A stretch of 64,000 nucleotides of DNA from positions 216,373-280,372 of the forward strand of contig NZ_JABEND010000006.1 of the NCBI RefSeq assembly GCF_013002705.1, read 5' to 3'. Origin of the DNA: Nakamurella aerolata (GTDB taxonomy: Bacteria > Actinomycetota > Actinomycetes > Mycobacteriales > Nakamurellaceae). A program made the translations under genes and the position numbers. Positions 39,956-48,944 of the stretch are shown in pieces. Below the pieces are notes generated by a model. It was not told the DNA's origin. It did not search any database and saw nothing but the letters and a program-made list of their open reading frames with translations. Numbering within the stretch: the first letter of the stretch is position 1; every line of letters begins with the position of its first letter.

Positions 39956-41385
39956 GGCGACATCCCTTCCGGCGCAGCATGTTTCGGCGCAGCGCTGTTC
40001 GGTGCGGCACTGTTCGGTGCAGCGCGGTTCGGTGCGGTGTGGTTCGGTGCGGTGTGGTTCGGTGCTGAGTGGTTCGGTGCTGTGGGCGCCGCCGTCGGGG
40101 CGGCCTGGGCCGGCGCATCAGTAGGTGCCACCGGCGGCAGCGGAAGCCAGGCGCGCAGCGTCGTCCCCGATCCCGGATTCGACTGCACCGCAAGGGTTCC
40201 GCCCAACTCGCGCAGCCGGCTCGTCATCGCCCGCAGGCCGAACCCGCCGTGCTCGGGGTCGGCCGGCGCGGGGTTACTGGTCACCGCGCCGGCATCGAAA
40301 CCGACGCCGTTGTCGGAGACCACCAGCTCCATCCGGTCGGGTCGGTACCGCAGGGTGAGCTCGAGCCGGCTGGCGCCGGCGTGCTGCAGGACGTTGCCGA
40401 CGGCCGACTGCGCGACCCGCAGCAGCGCCACGTCGTAGGCGGTGGGGACCGGTGCTGCCGCACCGTCCTGCCGCATGGTTGCGGCCAGCCCGTCGTGCCC
40501 AGTGCTGTTGTCGCACAGTCGGTTCAGCGCGTCCGGCAAGGTACTGGTGGACAGCACCGGCGGCGCCAGTGCTGCCACCAACCGGCGCGCCTCGGCCAGA
40601 TTGTCGGCGGCCGACTGCCGGGCCAGTTCCAGATATTCGCCGCGCTTGGCGGCGATGTCCGCCACGCTGAGTCCGGAGCCGGAGCTGGCTGCGCTGACCG
40701 CAGTCTCGCCGGCGCCGGCCGCATCGGTGGCGTCCAACCGCTGCGCCGCCCGCAGCAGCAGCTGGATACTCGAAAAGCCCTGGGCGAGCGTGTCGTGGAT
40801 CTCCCTGGCCAGCCGCTCGCGTTCCGCGGCCACCCCGGCGGCGTGCTCGACCGAGGCCAGCTCGACGCGGGTGGCGGTGAGCTCGTCGATCAGCCGCTGG
40901 CGACGCTGATTCTCGCGGTGCAGGGTGCGGTATCCGAGGGTGACCGCAATGGCGACGGCCGCGCCGAGCGCCGGTCCCAGCGCCGCCGCGAGGGTGAAGC
41001 CGCCGTTGTGGGCGGTGAACGAGACGACGGCGGCGGCCGCGGTCAGCACCACCGCGCCGATGGCCGGCCAGGCCGGCAACAGGTGCAGCTGCAAGAAGTA
41101 CAGCGGGAACGCCAGGTAGAGCGCGTCCGGCGTCACCACCAGCAGCGCTGTCCAACACAGGCACAGCAGCACCAGCCAGCCGTAGTGCCTGCCGGTCACG
41201 TCACGGCGCTGCAACAGCACCGCGCCGGCGAAGTAGCACCCGGCAAATACCGCTGCGAGCACCGTGATCAGCGCCGGATGAACGCTCCCTGGCTGGACGG
41301 CGCGCACCACCACCAGCACCAGCAGCCCCACCACAAGTGCGTGCAGGCACCACATCAAAGTCCGGGCGGTCAGGTGTGCGTTCAT
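39952..41385 (-). CDS. NarX-type sensor histidine kinase
   Basis: 477 residues. Four or five transmembrane segments in the first 150 residues with almost no outer loop, then a HisKA_3 dimer with His197 in [13 protein letters not shown] and a short HATPase with DNGVGFD and GGFGLRAM. The membrane part may itself be the sensor, as for membrane-sensed heme in ChrS/HrrS-like kinases. The C-terminus ends in an [10 protein letters not shown] pentapeptide tail encoded by a 15-base array and outside the kinase fold. Co-translated with the response regulator (GTGA overlap). Confidence 0.9.
   Translation of the reverse strand: MNAHLTARTLMWCLHALVVGLLVLVVVRAVQPGSVHPALITVLAAVFAGCYFAGAVLLQRRDVTGRHYGWLVLLCLCWTALLVVTPDALYLAFPLYFLQLHLLPAWPAIGAVVLTAAAAVVSFTAHNGGFTLAAALGPALGAAVAIAVTLGYRTLHRENQRRQRLIDELTATRVELASVEHAAGVAAERERLAREIHDTLAQGFSSIQLLLRAAQRLDATDAAGAGETAVSAASSGSGLSVADIAAKRGEYLELARQSAADNLAEARRLVAALAPPVLSTSTLPDALNRLCDNSTGHDGLAATMRQDGAAAPVPTAYDVALLRVAQSAVGNVLQHAGASRLELTLRYRPDRMELVVSDNGVGFDAGAVTSNPAPADPEHGGFGLRAMTSRLRELGGTLAVQSNPGSGTTLRAWLPLPPVAPTDAPAQAAPTAAPTAPNHSAPNHTAPNHTAPNRAAPNSAAPNSAAPKHAAPEGMSP
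39981..40085. repeat. 15-bp tandem repeat in the kinase C-terminal tail
   Basis: Seven 15-base units based on GGTTCGGTGCGGTGT. On the minus strand they encode [10 protein letters not shown] and APNSA units just before the kinase stop. Confidence 0.9.
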
Positions 41386-41470
41386 GACCGGTTCAGCGTA
41401 AAGAACAACCAGCCCGCCGCCGAGCCGTCGCGCGCGATCCACCAGGTCACCGCGTCCGGCGGCAGCCGAG

Positions 41471-41500
41471 TTCCATCGAACGGACCGCGAATCCATCGAA
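41471..41500. promoter_or_regulatory. Direct repeat, candidate response-regulator site
   Basis: TTCCATCGAA and ATCCATCGAA start exactly 20 bases apart in the 295-base region between the divergent kinase and permease genes. NarL-type regulators often bind repeated half-sites at helical-turn spacing. Inference only; the rest of the gap shows no ORF. Confidence 0.45.
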
Positions 41501-41680
41501 AGACAGAGCGGCAACCGCGGCTTTTGCGCGTCGCCGTCCCGACCGGTGACGGATGTGCCGGAGCGCCGGCGCCGGAAGGCTGGGCATCGGCCGGCAGCAG
41601 TGACGTTCCGGCCGAGGGACAGCCCGGCAGCGTCGGCGGCTGTGCGGTGTGGACGACGCGAAGCGAGTGAGAAGGCAGCG

Positions 41681-42769
41681 ATGTTTGTCGGATGGCGGGA
41701 TCTGAAGTTCGCCAAGGGGCGGTTTGCGGTGATCGGTGCGGTGATCGTGCTGCTCACCATGCTGGTGGGACTGTTGTCGGGGCTGACGGCCGGGTTGGCC
41801 GCACAGAACGTTTCGGCGATCACCTCGCTGCCGGCGCAGCAACTGGTGTTCGCCAAGCCGGGCGGCGACGCCGCCGTCTCGTTCGCCCAGTCGAGCATCA
41901 GCCGTCAGCAGTACCGGCAGTGGCAGTCGGCGACCGGAGACCGGGCAGAGCCGCTGGGTATCAGCACCACCAGAGCCGGCAATCCGGCAACCGCGGTGAC
42001 GGCCGGGGTTTCCGTCTTCGGCGTGCGGCCGGGATCGCCGTTGGCACCCGATCCGGCCCGGCACCTCGACCAGGGGCAGACCGTGCTGTCCGCCGCCGCT
42101 GCCGAAGACTTGGGCGTCGGCATGGGCAGCCAGGTGCAGATCGGCGGGCGCACCCTGACAGTGGCAGCGGTGACCGGCGACGCCTACTACTCACACACGC
42201 CGGTGGTATGGACCGATCTCGCGGTGTGGCAAGGTCTTTCCGCCGCGCAGAACGGTGCTGCCTACGCCACCGTGCTCGGCCTCGGTGAGGTTCCGGCCGA
42301 CGTGCTGGCGAGCACCGACGCCGCTGCCGGAACGGTCAGCCAGGCGCCGGCGGACTCGCTGTCCGCGATCGGCTCGTACACCTCGGAAAACGGTTCGCTG
42401 CAATTGATTCGTGGCCTGCTGCTGGTGATCTCGGCGATGGTGATGGCGGCCTTCTTCGCGGTCTGGACCATACAACGGCAAGGCGACGTTGCGGTGTTGA
42501 AGGCGATGGGCGCCGCCACCGGCGCGCTGCTGCGCGACGCTCTCGGCCAGGCGCTGGTGTTGCTGGTCGCCGGAACCGCCGTTGGCACGTCCCTGGTGGT
42601 GGCCATCGGCGCCGCGCTGTCGGCCACCGCGATGCCGTTCGAGCTGACCGTCGCGACCGCCGTGCTGCCTGCGCTGGCGATGGTGCTGCTGGGCGCGGTG
42701 GGCGCCGCACTTTCGGTCCGCAAGATCACCTCCGTCGACCCGCTGACCGCGTTGGGAGCAACCCGATGA
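41681..42769 (+). CDS. hrtB: HrtB-like ABC exporter permease (FtsX/MacB type)
   Basis: 362 residues. N-terminal MFVGWRDLKFAKGRFAVIGA, one helix, a large extracytoplasmic domain, then three C-terminal helices with the FtsX layout (FAVWTIQRQGDVAVLKAMGA). The opening and topology resemble corynebacterial HrtB, which exports heme. A divergent NarL-type two-component system matches the chrSA-hrtBA arrangement. The stop overlaps the ATPase start (ATGA). The substrate remains an inference; lipophilic drugs are an alternative. Confidence 0.8.
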   Translation: MFVGWRDLKFAKGRFAVIGAVIVLLTMLVGLLSGLTAGLAAQNVSAITSLPAQQLVFAKPGGDAAVSFAQSSISRQQYRQWQSATGDRAEPLGISTTRAGNPATAVTAGVSVFGVRPGSPLAPDPARHLDQGQTVLSAAAAEDLGVGMGSQVQIGGRTLTVAAVTGDAYYSHTPVVWTDLAVWQGLSAAQNGAAYATVLGLGEVPADVLASTDAAAGTVSQAPADSLSAIGSYTSENGSLQLIRGLLLVISAMVMAAFFAVWTIQRQGDVAVLKAMGAATGALLRDALGQALVLLVAGTAVGTSLVVAIGAALSATAMPFELTVATAVLPALAMVLLGAVGAALSVRKITSVDPLTALGATR

Positions 42770-43518
42770 GCTTGGAAATCTCTGACGTCACACTGACTTT
42801 CCCCGACGGCCAGGGCCGGGTGACGGCCCTTGACCAGGTCAGTCTCGCGGTGCCGGACGGCTCGGTGACGGGGGTGATCGGCCAGTCCGGTTCCGGAAAG
42901 TCCAGCTTGCTGGCCGTGGCCGGGACACTGATCCGGCCGCAATCGGGGTCGGTCCGGCTGAACGGCATCGAACTGGTCGGGCAGCGCCGGGGCGAGCTGT
43001 CGGCGGTCCGCAGGCACCACGTCGGTTTCGTCTTCCAGCAGGCGAACCTGCTGCCGTCGCTGACGGCACTGGAACAACTGTTGGTGGTCGCCGCCATGGA
43101 CGGGCGTCCGACCGGGCAGGCGCGGCGCCGGGCGGTTGAGCTGCTGGACAGCGTTGGTCTGTCGGCGGAGTCCGGTCGGCGTCCGCACCAGCTGTCCGGC
43201 GGGCAGCGTCAGCGGGTGAACGTGGCAAGGGCCCTGATGAACCGACCGTCGCTGCTGCTGGTCGACGAGCCCACCAGCGCCCTCGATTCGACGCGCAGCG
43301 CGCAGATCGTCCGGCTCATCGTCGATCTGGCCCACCAGCACCGCGCCGCGACCCTGCTGGTGACGCACGACGAGTCCCAGCTACCGGCGATGGACGCGGT
43401 GGTGTCGATGCGTGACGGCCGGATGACCGCCGAGCGTGGTCCCGCTGAGAGCGCCCCCGCCGAGCGCGGTCCCGCCGAGCCGGCCGCGGCTCAGCTGGCA
43501 GCCAGCCGCCCGGCCTGA
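42766..43518 (+). CDS. hrtA: HrtA-like ABC exporter ATPase (LolD/MacB type)
   Basis: 250 residues. Walker A GQSGSGKSS (39-47), Q-loop FVFQQANLLPSLTA, signature LSGGQRQRV, Walker B LLLVDEPTSALD and H-loop VTHDE. This ATPase type works with FtsX-like permeases. The last 30 residues are AERGPAE-type repeats. Overlaps the permease by four bases. Probable heme or amphiphile efflux. Confidence 0.88.
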   Translation: MSLEISDVTLTFPDGQGRVTALDQVSLAVPDGSVTGVIGQSGSGKSSLLAVAGTLIRPQSGSVRLNGIELVGQRRGELSAVRRHHVGFVFQQANLLPSLTALEQLLVVAAMDGRPTGQARRRAVELLDSVGLSAESGRRPHQLSGGQRQRVNVARALMNRPSLLLVDEPTSALDSTRSAQIVRLIVDLAHQHRAATLLVTHDESQLPAMDAVVSMRDGRMTAERGPAESAPAERGPAEPAAAQLAASRPA

Positions 43519-43557
43519 CGGCGCCGCGTCCGGCGGACCAACGACGCGGCCAGCACC

Positions 43558-46500
43558 TCACGGCTGTGGAATCCGGTACCCCACAACGGCATCCGACTGC
43601 GCCACCACCCGCAGGTCGGGACCGGCGTCCGATGAGCCCGCCGTGTCGGTGACGTCCAACCCCACCCCGGACGGCATCCGTCCCGGAACCGCGGCGGCGG
43701 TCCCCTTCGAGCTGCAGGGCCGGGTCAGCGCTCCGCCGGTTCTCGACGTGTTGGGTGCCCCGTCCTGCTCGTAGGCGACGCCGCTGTCGAAGGTGGTGGT
43801 GCTGGTGCACCACCCCAGTTCGGTCGGCTTGGCCGGGCGCGCTGCCCCGGAGATCAGGTCGACCACCACCGGCTTCTCGTTGCTGGACAACAGGATGCGC
43901 CAGGAGTCGAGCCAGCCCAGCTCGCTGGGGCCGTCGACGGTGCCGATATCGGGGGCCGAGCCGAGCTTGGTGCTCCAGTAGGGCTTGCCGGTGACGGGAT
44001 CGAGCTGTAGCAGCGTGACCTGTTGGTCGCGGGGAACGGCAAGCTCGTCGGTGTCGGTGCGGCCGACGCTCGCGCCGATGGATCCGGTGTAGCTGCACGC
44101 CAGCAGTGGTTGGGCACCGTCTGGCAGTCGACCCACCGAATCGAGGCGGCTCAAGCAGCCAAGCGCGGCGCCTGGTCGGCGCCACCGCACCGCCCCGGTG
44201 CTGATGCTCACCGCGACGGTCATCAGGCTGCGGCGGGCATCAAGCCTCGGGAAGTCGCCGGACGGCCCGGCAGCCCAGTTGTAGCGCACCGTCGCGATGA
44301 CGGTGTCGGAGTCGCCTTCCCAGGCGTTCCAGGCCAGGTACCCGACGTCGGTCGCATCGGCGCCGAGTAGTTGCCGCCAGTTCCTGGTCCACAGGGTGCG
44401 GCCCGCTCGGCTCGCACTGACACTCTTGTCGGTCCAGGTCAGATCGACCCACCTGCCGCTACCGGCGGCATCCTCCGACCCCGGCACCGGGGTGGTGACC
44501 CGGTCGGCCAGCTCGATGTTCCGCCACTGACCCTCGACACGCCCTTCGGCACAGAGCTTTTCGGGCTTGCGGGCCTTGCCCGTCTCATCGGTACAGCGGC
44601 GGGGGATGTTCCAGTACTCCAGCGGGCCGCCGACCGTCACCGCCGTGCCGTTGCGCGGATCCAGCAACGCCGGGGCGCCTTCCAGCGGTTGGCCGCCCGG
44701 CTGGAAGTAGGCAACGTACCCGCGAAACGTGCGGATTGTCAGTGCATTGTCCGGGTGCAGGCCCGATGTGGTGGCCGGCTGTCGCCACTTCTGCTTGCCC
44801 GACCGAGGGTCGAGGCCGATCAGCAACAACTGGTCGGCCGGGTCCAGCCCGTAATAGACGAGCACGCCGCTCAGCTCGACAACATCGGTGACCGGTCGCA
44901 CGCTGGCCTTCCACGCGACCGTTGGCGCGGCCGAGCCCTTCGGCGGGCCAATGATTTTCGGTGCGGTAGGGCCGCGCGGCGTGGTGGAGGTACGCGGCGC
45001 GGTAGGGCCGCGAGGCGCGGGACCGGACGAGGTCGACGCCGCCGCTGAACCTGCGGTGGCTGCCGGCTGGGTCGTGTAGGCCACCACGGCATCCGCCTGG
45101 GTGACGAGGGTGAGGGACTCGCCGTCGACGCCTGCCTTACTGGCGATCGGGCCGAGCGCACCCGTTGCCGGCACCGCGGACGTAGCCTTCCCTTGGGGTG
45201 TGCACGTTTGCCAAGCCTCGAGTCCCTCCATCTGCCCGACGCGCCGACCGTCTACCCATCCGGTCTGAGCGGTGTCGAAGCGGCGGATGGCGAGACACCA
45301 ACTGACCTGATCCGCCTTGGCGGGGGCGGTCTTTCCGGTGTCGCTGTCGATCACGACGGGACCGCCCGCACCGCCCGACAGCAGCACCCGGCGATCGTCA
45401 ATGGCGTTCATGCCAGGGTTGGACACATCGATGCCCTTGTTGGCGCCCGCGTTGTAGGTCCACCGAACCTTGCCGGTCCGCGCGTCCCGGCCGGACAACA
45501 CCGTCCGCTGACGCTGGTAGGTGATCTCGCCCGCCACTACGGCGTCGCTCTTGGAGACGACCGTGCGGGTTCCGGTGCTGCGGCAGGTAACCGCCAGCCC
45601 GGCGTCCAGCACCACGAAACCGCCGCACATTGCCTCGCCTGGCGCCGTCCACAACTTCTTTCCGCGCGCGGTGTCCATGGTGACAACGACGGCGTCGGCG
45701 AGGTTGCTGGTGCCTGGTTCTTCGGCACCCGCGGGCAGGATGGTGACCATCTGGACCCCACCAGAGCGCGCCGTCGTCCGCAGCCGCACCCTGCTGGTCG
45801 TGCGGTACCAACGGGGCATCGCGATGCGTTGCGGAGCAAGTACTTTCCCGTTCCGCTCGACGGAAATCTCGACGGCGCCGTCGCCCAGCTTCATCACGAT
45901 GCCCTTGCGCAGGGCGGTCCAGCCGCCCAAGTCGTTGGAGCCGTCCACCGGCGTCAGCTTCGCGGTGCGAAGATCCAGTTGCAGGGTCTTGGTGGCGATG
46001 AGGTCGTCCGGCGGCGCCACCTCGTAACAGGTACCGGCGCAGCCGTTGTTACCGACGAATGCCCACGGCGCGCTGATCACGTTGACGTGTCCGGTTTCCG
46101 GGTCGACCGAGGCCAACTGGCTCTGCCACAACGGATGTCCGGCCACCGGTTGCAGGAACCGTACGTCGCGCCCGTCGGTGCCAACGTACGACAGTTGGGT
46201 GGCATCGGCCGGCAGCTGGGCCGGCTTGCGCCACTTGGTCGACCCCTCGGACAGGTCGATGCCGATCAGGTTCAGCTGTTTGCCGATGAGGCCGTAGGCG
46301 ACGGCCGTGCGATCGAACACGGCGACCGGTCCCGAGGGGGTGAATCCCTTGGTGCGCCAGCGTTCCCTGATCTGCTCCGGCGCGGGACGCTGCGGCGTCG
46401 GCGCGGTGGTCGCCGCGCTGGGCGAGCCCGCGGGGCGTCCCGTCGTTCCGTTCGTCGTCCCGTCAGCCGAGGCCGCAGCCGAGCCGGGACCTGAGCCGGA

Positions 46501-46611
46501 CGTTGCGGCCGGCGGCTCCGGGACGGCCGTCCCGTCGCCGGTGCACCCGGCGAGCGTGACGAGCGCGAGCCCTGCTGCCAACGCGGTGATGTGCTGCCGA
46601 CGTGCTGCCAT
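43558..46611 (-). CDS. Large lipoprotein with two PQQ-like beta-propeller halves
   Basis: 1017 residues. Lipoprotein signal with lipobox LAGC, a Ser/Thr/Pro linker, then two long propeller regions (about 80-520 and 565-1017) with PQQ-like strands (SGRDARTGKVRWTYNAG; IGLDPRSGKQKWRQPA). The halves end alike (TQADAVVAYTTQP and AQSDAVVGYRIPQP), pointing to an internal duplication, joined by a PRGPTAP-rich linker. Such proteins can be assembly scaffolds or dehydrogenase relatives; I see no catalytic evidence. Monocistronic, minus strand. Confidence 0.78.
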   Translation of the reverse strand: MAARRQHITALAAGLALVTLAGCTGDGTAVPEPPAATSGSGPGSAAASADGTTNGTTGRPAGSPSAATTAPTPQRPAPEQIRERWRTKGFTPSGPVAVFDRTAVAYGLIGKQLNLIGIDLSEGSTKWRKPAQLPADATQLSYVGTDGRDVRFLQPVAGHPLWQSQLASVDPETGHVNVISAPWAFVGNNGCAGTCYEVAPPDDLIATKTLQLDLRTAKLTPVDGSNDLGGWTALRKGIVMKLGDGAVEISVERNGKVLAPQRIAMPRWYRTTSRVRLRTTARSGGVQMVTILPAGAEEPGTSNLADAVVVTMDTARGKKLWTAPGEAMCGGFVVLDAGLAVTCRSTGTRTVVSKSDAVVAGEITYQRQRTVLSGRDARTGKVRWTYNAGANKGIDVSNPGMNAIDDRRVLLSGGAGGPVVIDSDTGKTAPAKADQVSWCLAIRRFDTAQTGWVDGRRVGQMEGLEAWQTCTPQGKATSAVPATGALGPIASKAGVDGESLTLVTQADAVVAYTTQPAATAGSAAASTSSGPAPRGPTAPRTSTTPRGPTAPKIIGPPKGSAAPTVAWKASVRPVTDVVELSGVLVYYGLDPADQLLLIGLDPRSGKQKWRQPATTSGLHPDNALTIRTFRGYVAYFQPGGQPLEGAPALLDPRNGTAVTVGGPLEYWNIPRRCTDETGKARKPEKLCAEGRVEGQWRNIELADRVTTPVPGSEDAAGSGRWVDLTWTDKSVSASRAGRTLWTRNWRQLLGADATDVGYLAWNAWEGDSDTVIATVRYNWAAGPSGDFPRLDARRSLMTVAVSISTGAVRWRRPGAALGCLSRLDSVGRLPDGAQPLLACSYTGSIGASVGRTDTDELAVPRDQQVTLLQLDPVTGKPYWSTKLGSAPDIGTVDGPSELGWLDSWRILLSSNEKPVVVDLISGAARPAKPTELGWCTSTTTFDSGVAYEQDGAPNTSRTGGALTRPCSSKGTAAAVPGRMPSGVGLDVTDTAGSSDAGPDLRVVAQSDAVVGYRIPQP

Positions 46612-46731
46612 CGCTCCCCCAATGTCCGACCAATGAGTGAGCTGAAGCTAGCGCTGTGCACAGCTGCGCGCCCGAGTTATCCACAACGGTGGAACTCGCG
46701 GCAGCGGCCCGGCAGCGCGGGTGGGGAGCGG

Positions 46732-47025
46732 CTAACGCTGCGCAGGCTCCCGGCCCGCGTCGGCGAGATAGCCGTCCGGGTAGATGCTGCGGGTCTCGGT
46801 GCGGCGGTCCTGCTGGTGCAGCCACTTGCCGAAGTTGGGGCGCGGCAAGATCTTTGCCACCGCGAGCGCAACATAAATCACCGTGTTGATCGCCACGAAG
46901 GTGGCGATCACGGCGAAGATCGGCGAACTCACCACCGAGTCCGGCAGCAGCAGTCCGGTGCGCTGCACGGGGACTGCTCCGGTCGATTGCAGGCCGGCAA
47001 GGATGGTCACGGCAGAGTTGCTCAT
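46732..47025 (-). CDS. Small membrane protein partnered with the glycosyltransferase
   Basis: 97 residues with one clear helix (PIFAVIATFVAINTVIYVALAVA) and a basic cytosolic tail. Strong GGAGG lies seven bases before ATG 47025, and the start overlaps the glycosyltransferase stop (ATGA). Not a named family to me; tight coupling suggests a subunit or regulator of the polysaccharide synthase. A perfect DnaA-box-like TTATCCACA sits upstream of the next gene at 46678-46686. Confidence 0.75.
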   Translation of the reverse strand: MSNSAVTILAGLQSTGAVPVQRTGLLLPDSVVSSPIFAVIATFVAINTVIYVALAVAKILPRPNFGKWLHQQDRRTETRSIYPDGYLADAGREPAQR

Positions 47026-48455
47026 CGGGAAACCTCCAGTCGCCCACCGCGAGTGGACGGCACCAGGTGCCGCCATTGCGCGCTGCGCCGCATCGAAATG
47101 TCCACTACGCCCTTGAGGTACACCAGGTCGAGGAACATTGCATAGATCAGCTCGGGAAAGATCGCTGCGGCCAGCAGCCGGGCGCGCCAGCCGCCCCGCC
47201 AGACCGTGACCACCCGCTCCAGCACGAACACCAGGCCGATACCGAGCCAGAACGGGAACCACACCCAGCTGCTCATCGACACCGCCATCACCAGCATCAG
47301 CAGCAGGTACGCGGCCAGCGCGATCACCCCGTATCCGATGCCGAGCTGCTGCACCCAGTACCGGAAGGTGGCCGGCCGGAAGCCGTACGCACCAAGGTTT
47401 TCCAGCGCGCCGCGCTGCCAGCGCAGCCGCTGCGCCCACAGCGCCCGCCACGTCGGCATCACCTCGGTGACGACGGTGCACTCCTGCGGCGACACCATCA
47501 GGGCGCCCATCGATTTCAGCGCAAGGGTCAGCTCGTTGTCCTCGGTCAGCGCGGCGGTGTCGTACACGTCGCCGGGGACACCGGGCAGCCAGCGCCCGCG
47601 GGCGGCCGCGACCTGCTGCAGCGCCACCGATCGGAACAGCGTCGCGGTACCGGTCAGGACGAACGGTCGGCCGTGCCGGCGCAGGATGTCCCGCTGGTAA
47701 CGGTGGTACTCGTTGCGCTGGAACTGGCCGAGCAGCCCTTCGCCCTCTTCGCCGTAGAACAGCCCGCCGACCGCCATCAGGGCGCGGTCATTGGTCATCC
47801 GTTGCACACCGGCGCTGACGAACTCACGGTGGATGGTGGTGTCGGCGTCCATCACCAGCACCAGGTCGTTGTGCCCCTGTTGCTGCAGCAGCTGCTGCAG
47901 CGCCTGGTTCAGCGCACCGCCCTTTTTGTGAACGTTGTCGACGGTGCTGAACACCTCGGCACCCGCGGCCCTGGCGATCAGCTCGGTGTCGTCCGTGCAG
48001 TTGTCCGCCACCACGATGATGCGGTCCGGCACCACACTCTGATCGAAGAGCGAGCGCAGGGTGGCACCGATGCACGCCTGCTCGTTGTGCGCCGGGATCA
48101 ACACGGTGACGGTGATCGGGCCGTGGAAGACGCCGCGGGTGCGGGTCATCACCACCCGCGGGGCCAGCGGCTGACGCACCGGGTTGTATCCGCGGCGCGA
48201 GCGGTTGGCGATCCGCCGCTCCATCGCCCCGACGCCGGCGGCGCAGACCAGACCGATCCCGACGGCCATCAACAGCGTGCTGGCGGACGGCGCCTCGGTG
48301 TTGTAGAGCAGCTGCCAGGTGCCGACGATCACGCTGTGATCGGTCGGCTGTGGCCGGGAGGTGAGCGTCAGTGCGACGCCAAGAACCAGGAGCGCACTGC
48401 CGAGCACGGCGACGCCCAAGACGAACACGCCGACCGCGCGCTGCCATCGACCCAT
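47022..48455 (-). CDS. Processive family-2 glycosyltransferase (polysaccharide synthase)
   Basis: 477 residues. Two N-terminal helices, then a GT-A catalytic domain with VADN (Asp151), DAD (203-205), TED (304-306) and QRLRW (342-346), the D,D,D,QxxRW set of processive synthases such as cellulose, PNAG and hyaluronan synthases, followed by three or four C-terminal helices. It polymerises and probably extrudes a beta-linked polymer of unknown sugar. AAGGTG lies seven bases before ATG 48455. There is no PilZ domain, so c-di-GMP control would need a partner. Confidence 0.9.
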   Translation of the reverse strand: MGRWQRAVGVFVLGVAVLGSALLVLGVALTLTSRPQPTDHSVIVGTWQLLYNTEAPSASTLLMAVGIGLVCAAGVGAMERRIANRSRRGYNPVRQPLAPRVVMTRTRGVFHGPITVTVLIPAHNEQACIGATLRSLFDQSVVPDRIIVVADNCTDDTELIARAAGAEVFSTVDNVHKKGGALNQALQQLLQQQGHNDLVLVMDADTTIHREFVSAGVQRMTNDRALMAVGGLFYGEEGEGLLGQFQRNEYHRYQRDILRRHGRPFVLTGTATLFRSVALQQVAAARGRWLPGVPGDVYDTAALTEDNELTLALKSMGALMVSPQECTVVTEVMPTWRALWAQRLRWQRGALENLGAYGFRPATFRYWVQQLGIGYGVIALAAYLLLMLVMAVSMSSWVWFPFWLGIGLVFVLERVVTVWRGGWRARLLAAAIFPELIYAMFLDLVYLKGVVDISMRRSAQWRHLVPSTRGGRLEVSR

Positions 48456-48944
48456 GGTGGGACACCTTGGCTTTCCGGCGCGGCGGGTCACCCGGCCGAC
48501 TGGCCTATGGCAAACGTTTCGCACCTTGGGGAGCGCATCGGGCAGCACCGGACGACGGCAGCCGTCATCGGCACGCTGCGATGCGCGGAAGGATGAGTTG
48601 TGGGCGAGTGGGGAGCAACACCCGACGAAGGGGCGCCGGTTCCGCCGCATTTACGCCGAAGGAGCCGGTGTACCCGTTTGCTGCCCTACTACACCAAGTA
48701 GGACTGCGCTCCGGACCTTCCATTGCGCCACGAACGGGTGAAACTGGCCCGAATCTTGCTGGGAAACCGGTGACGCTCGTCGCATCGGGTGAGAACTCGG
48801 TGCGCCCGGGCGGGTGAGCCGCCCAGCTGGCGCCGGCCGCGCCCGGTGACGGGTGTCGGGACGCCCTGGCCGTGACGTCACCGGCCGCGGGCGACCGGCG
48901 GGACCGGCGCGGCTACCGGCGGGGCCTGCGCGGCCCGCGCGGAG
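48456..48944. other. 489-bp intergenic region upstream of the synthase
   Basis: Long non-coding leader between the VWA gene and the polysaccharide synthase (both minus). It contains the palindrome CCTACT-N6-AGTAGG (48685-48702). I searched by eye for c-di-GMP, c-di-AMP and cobalamin riboswitch cores and found none. A regulated promoter or leader RNA is likely given the length. Confidence 0.45.

Noticed and set aside
46678..46686. Single TTATCCACA as an origin element
   Set aside because: One isolated box beside a housekeeping-type gene; not a cluster.
48456..48944. c-di-GMP or c-di-AMP riboswitch upstream of the polysaccharide synthase
   Set aside because: No recognisable core motifs by eye; kept as an unassigned leader.
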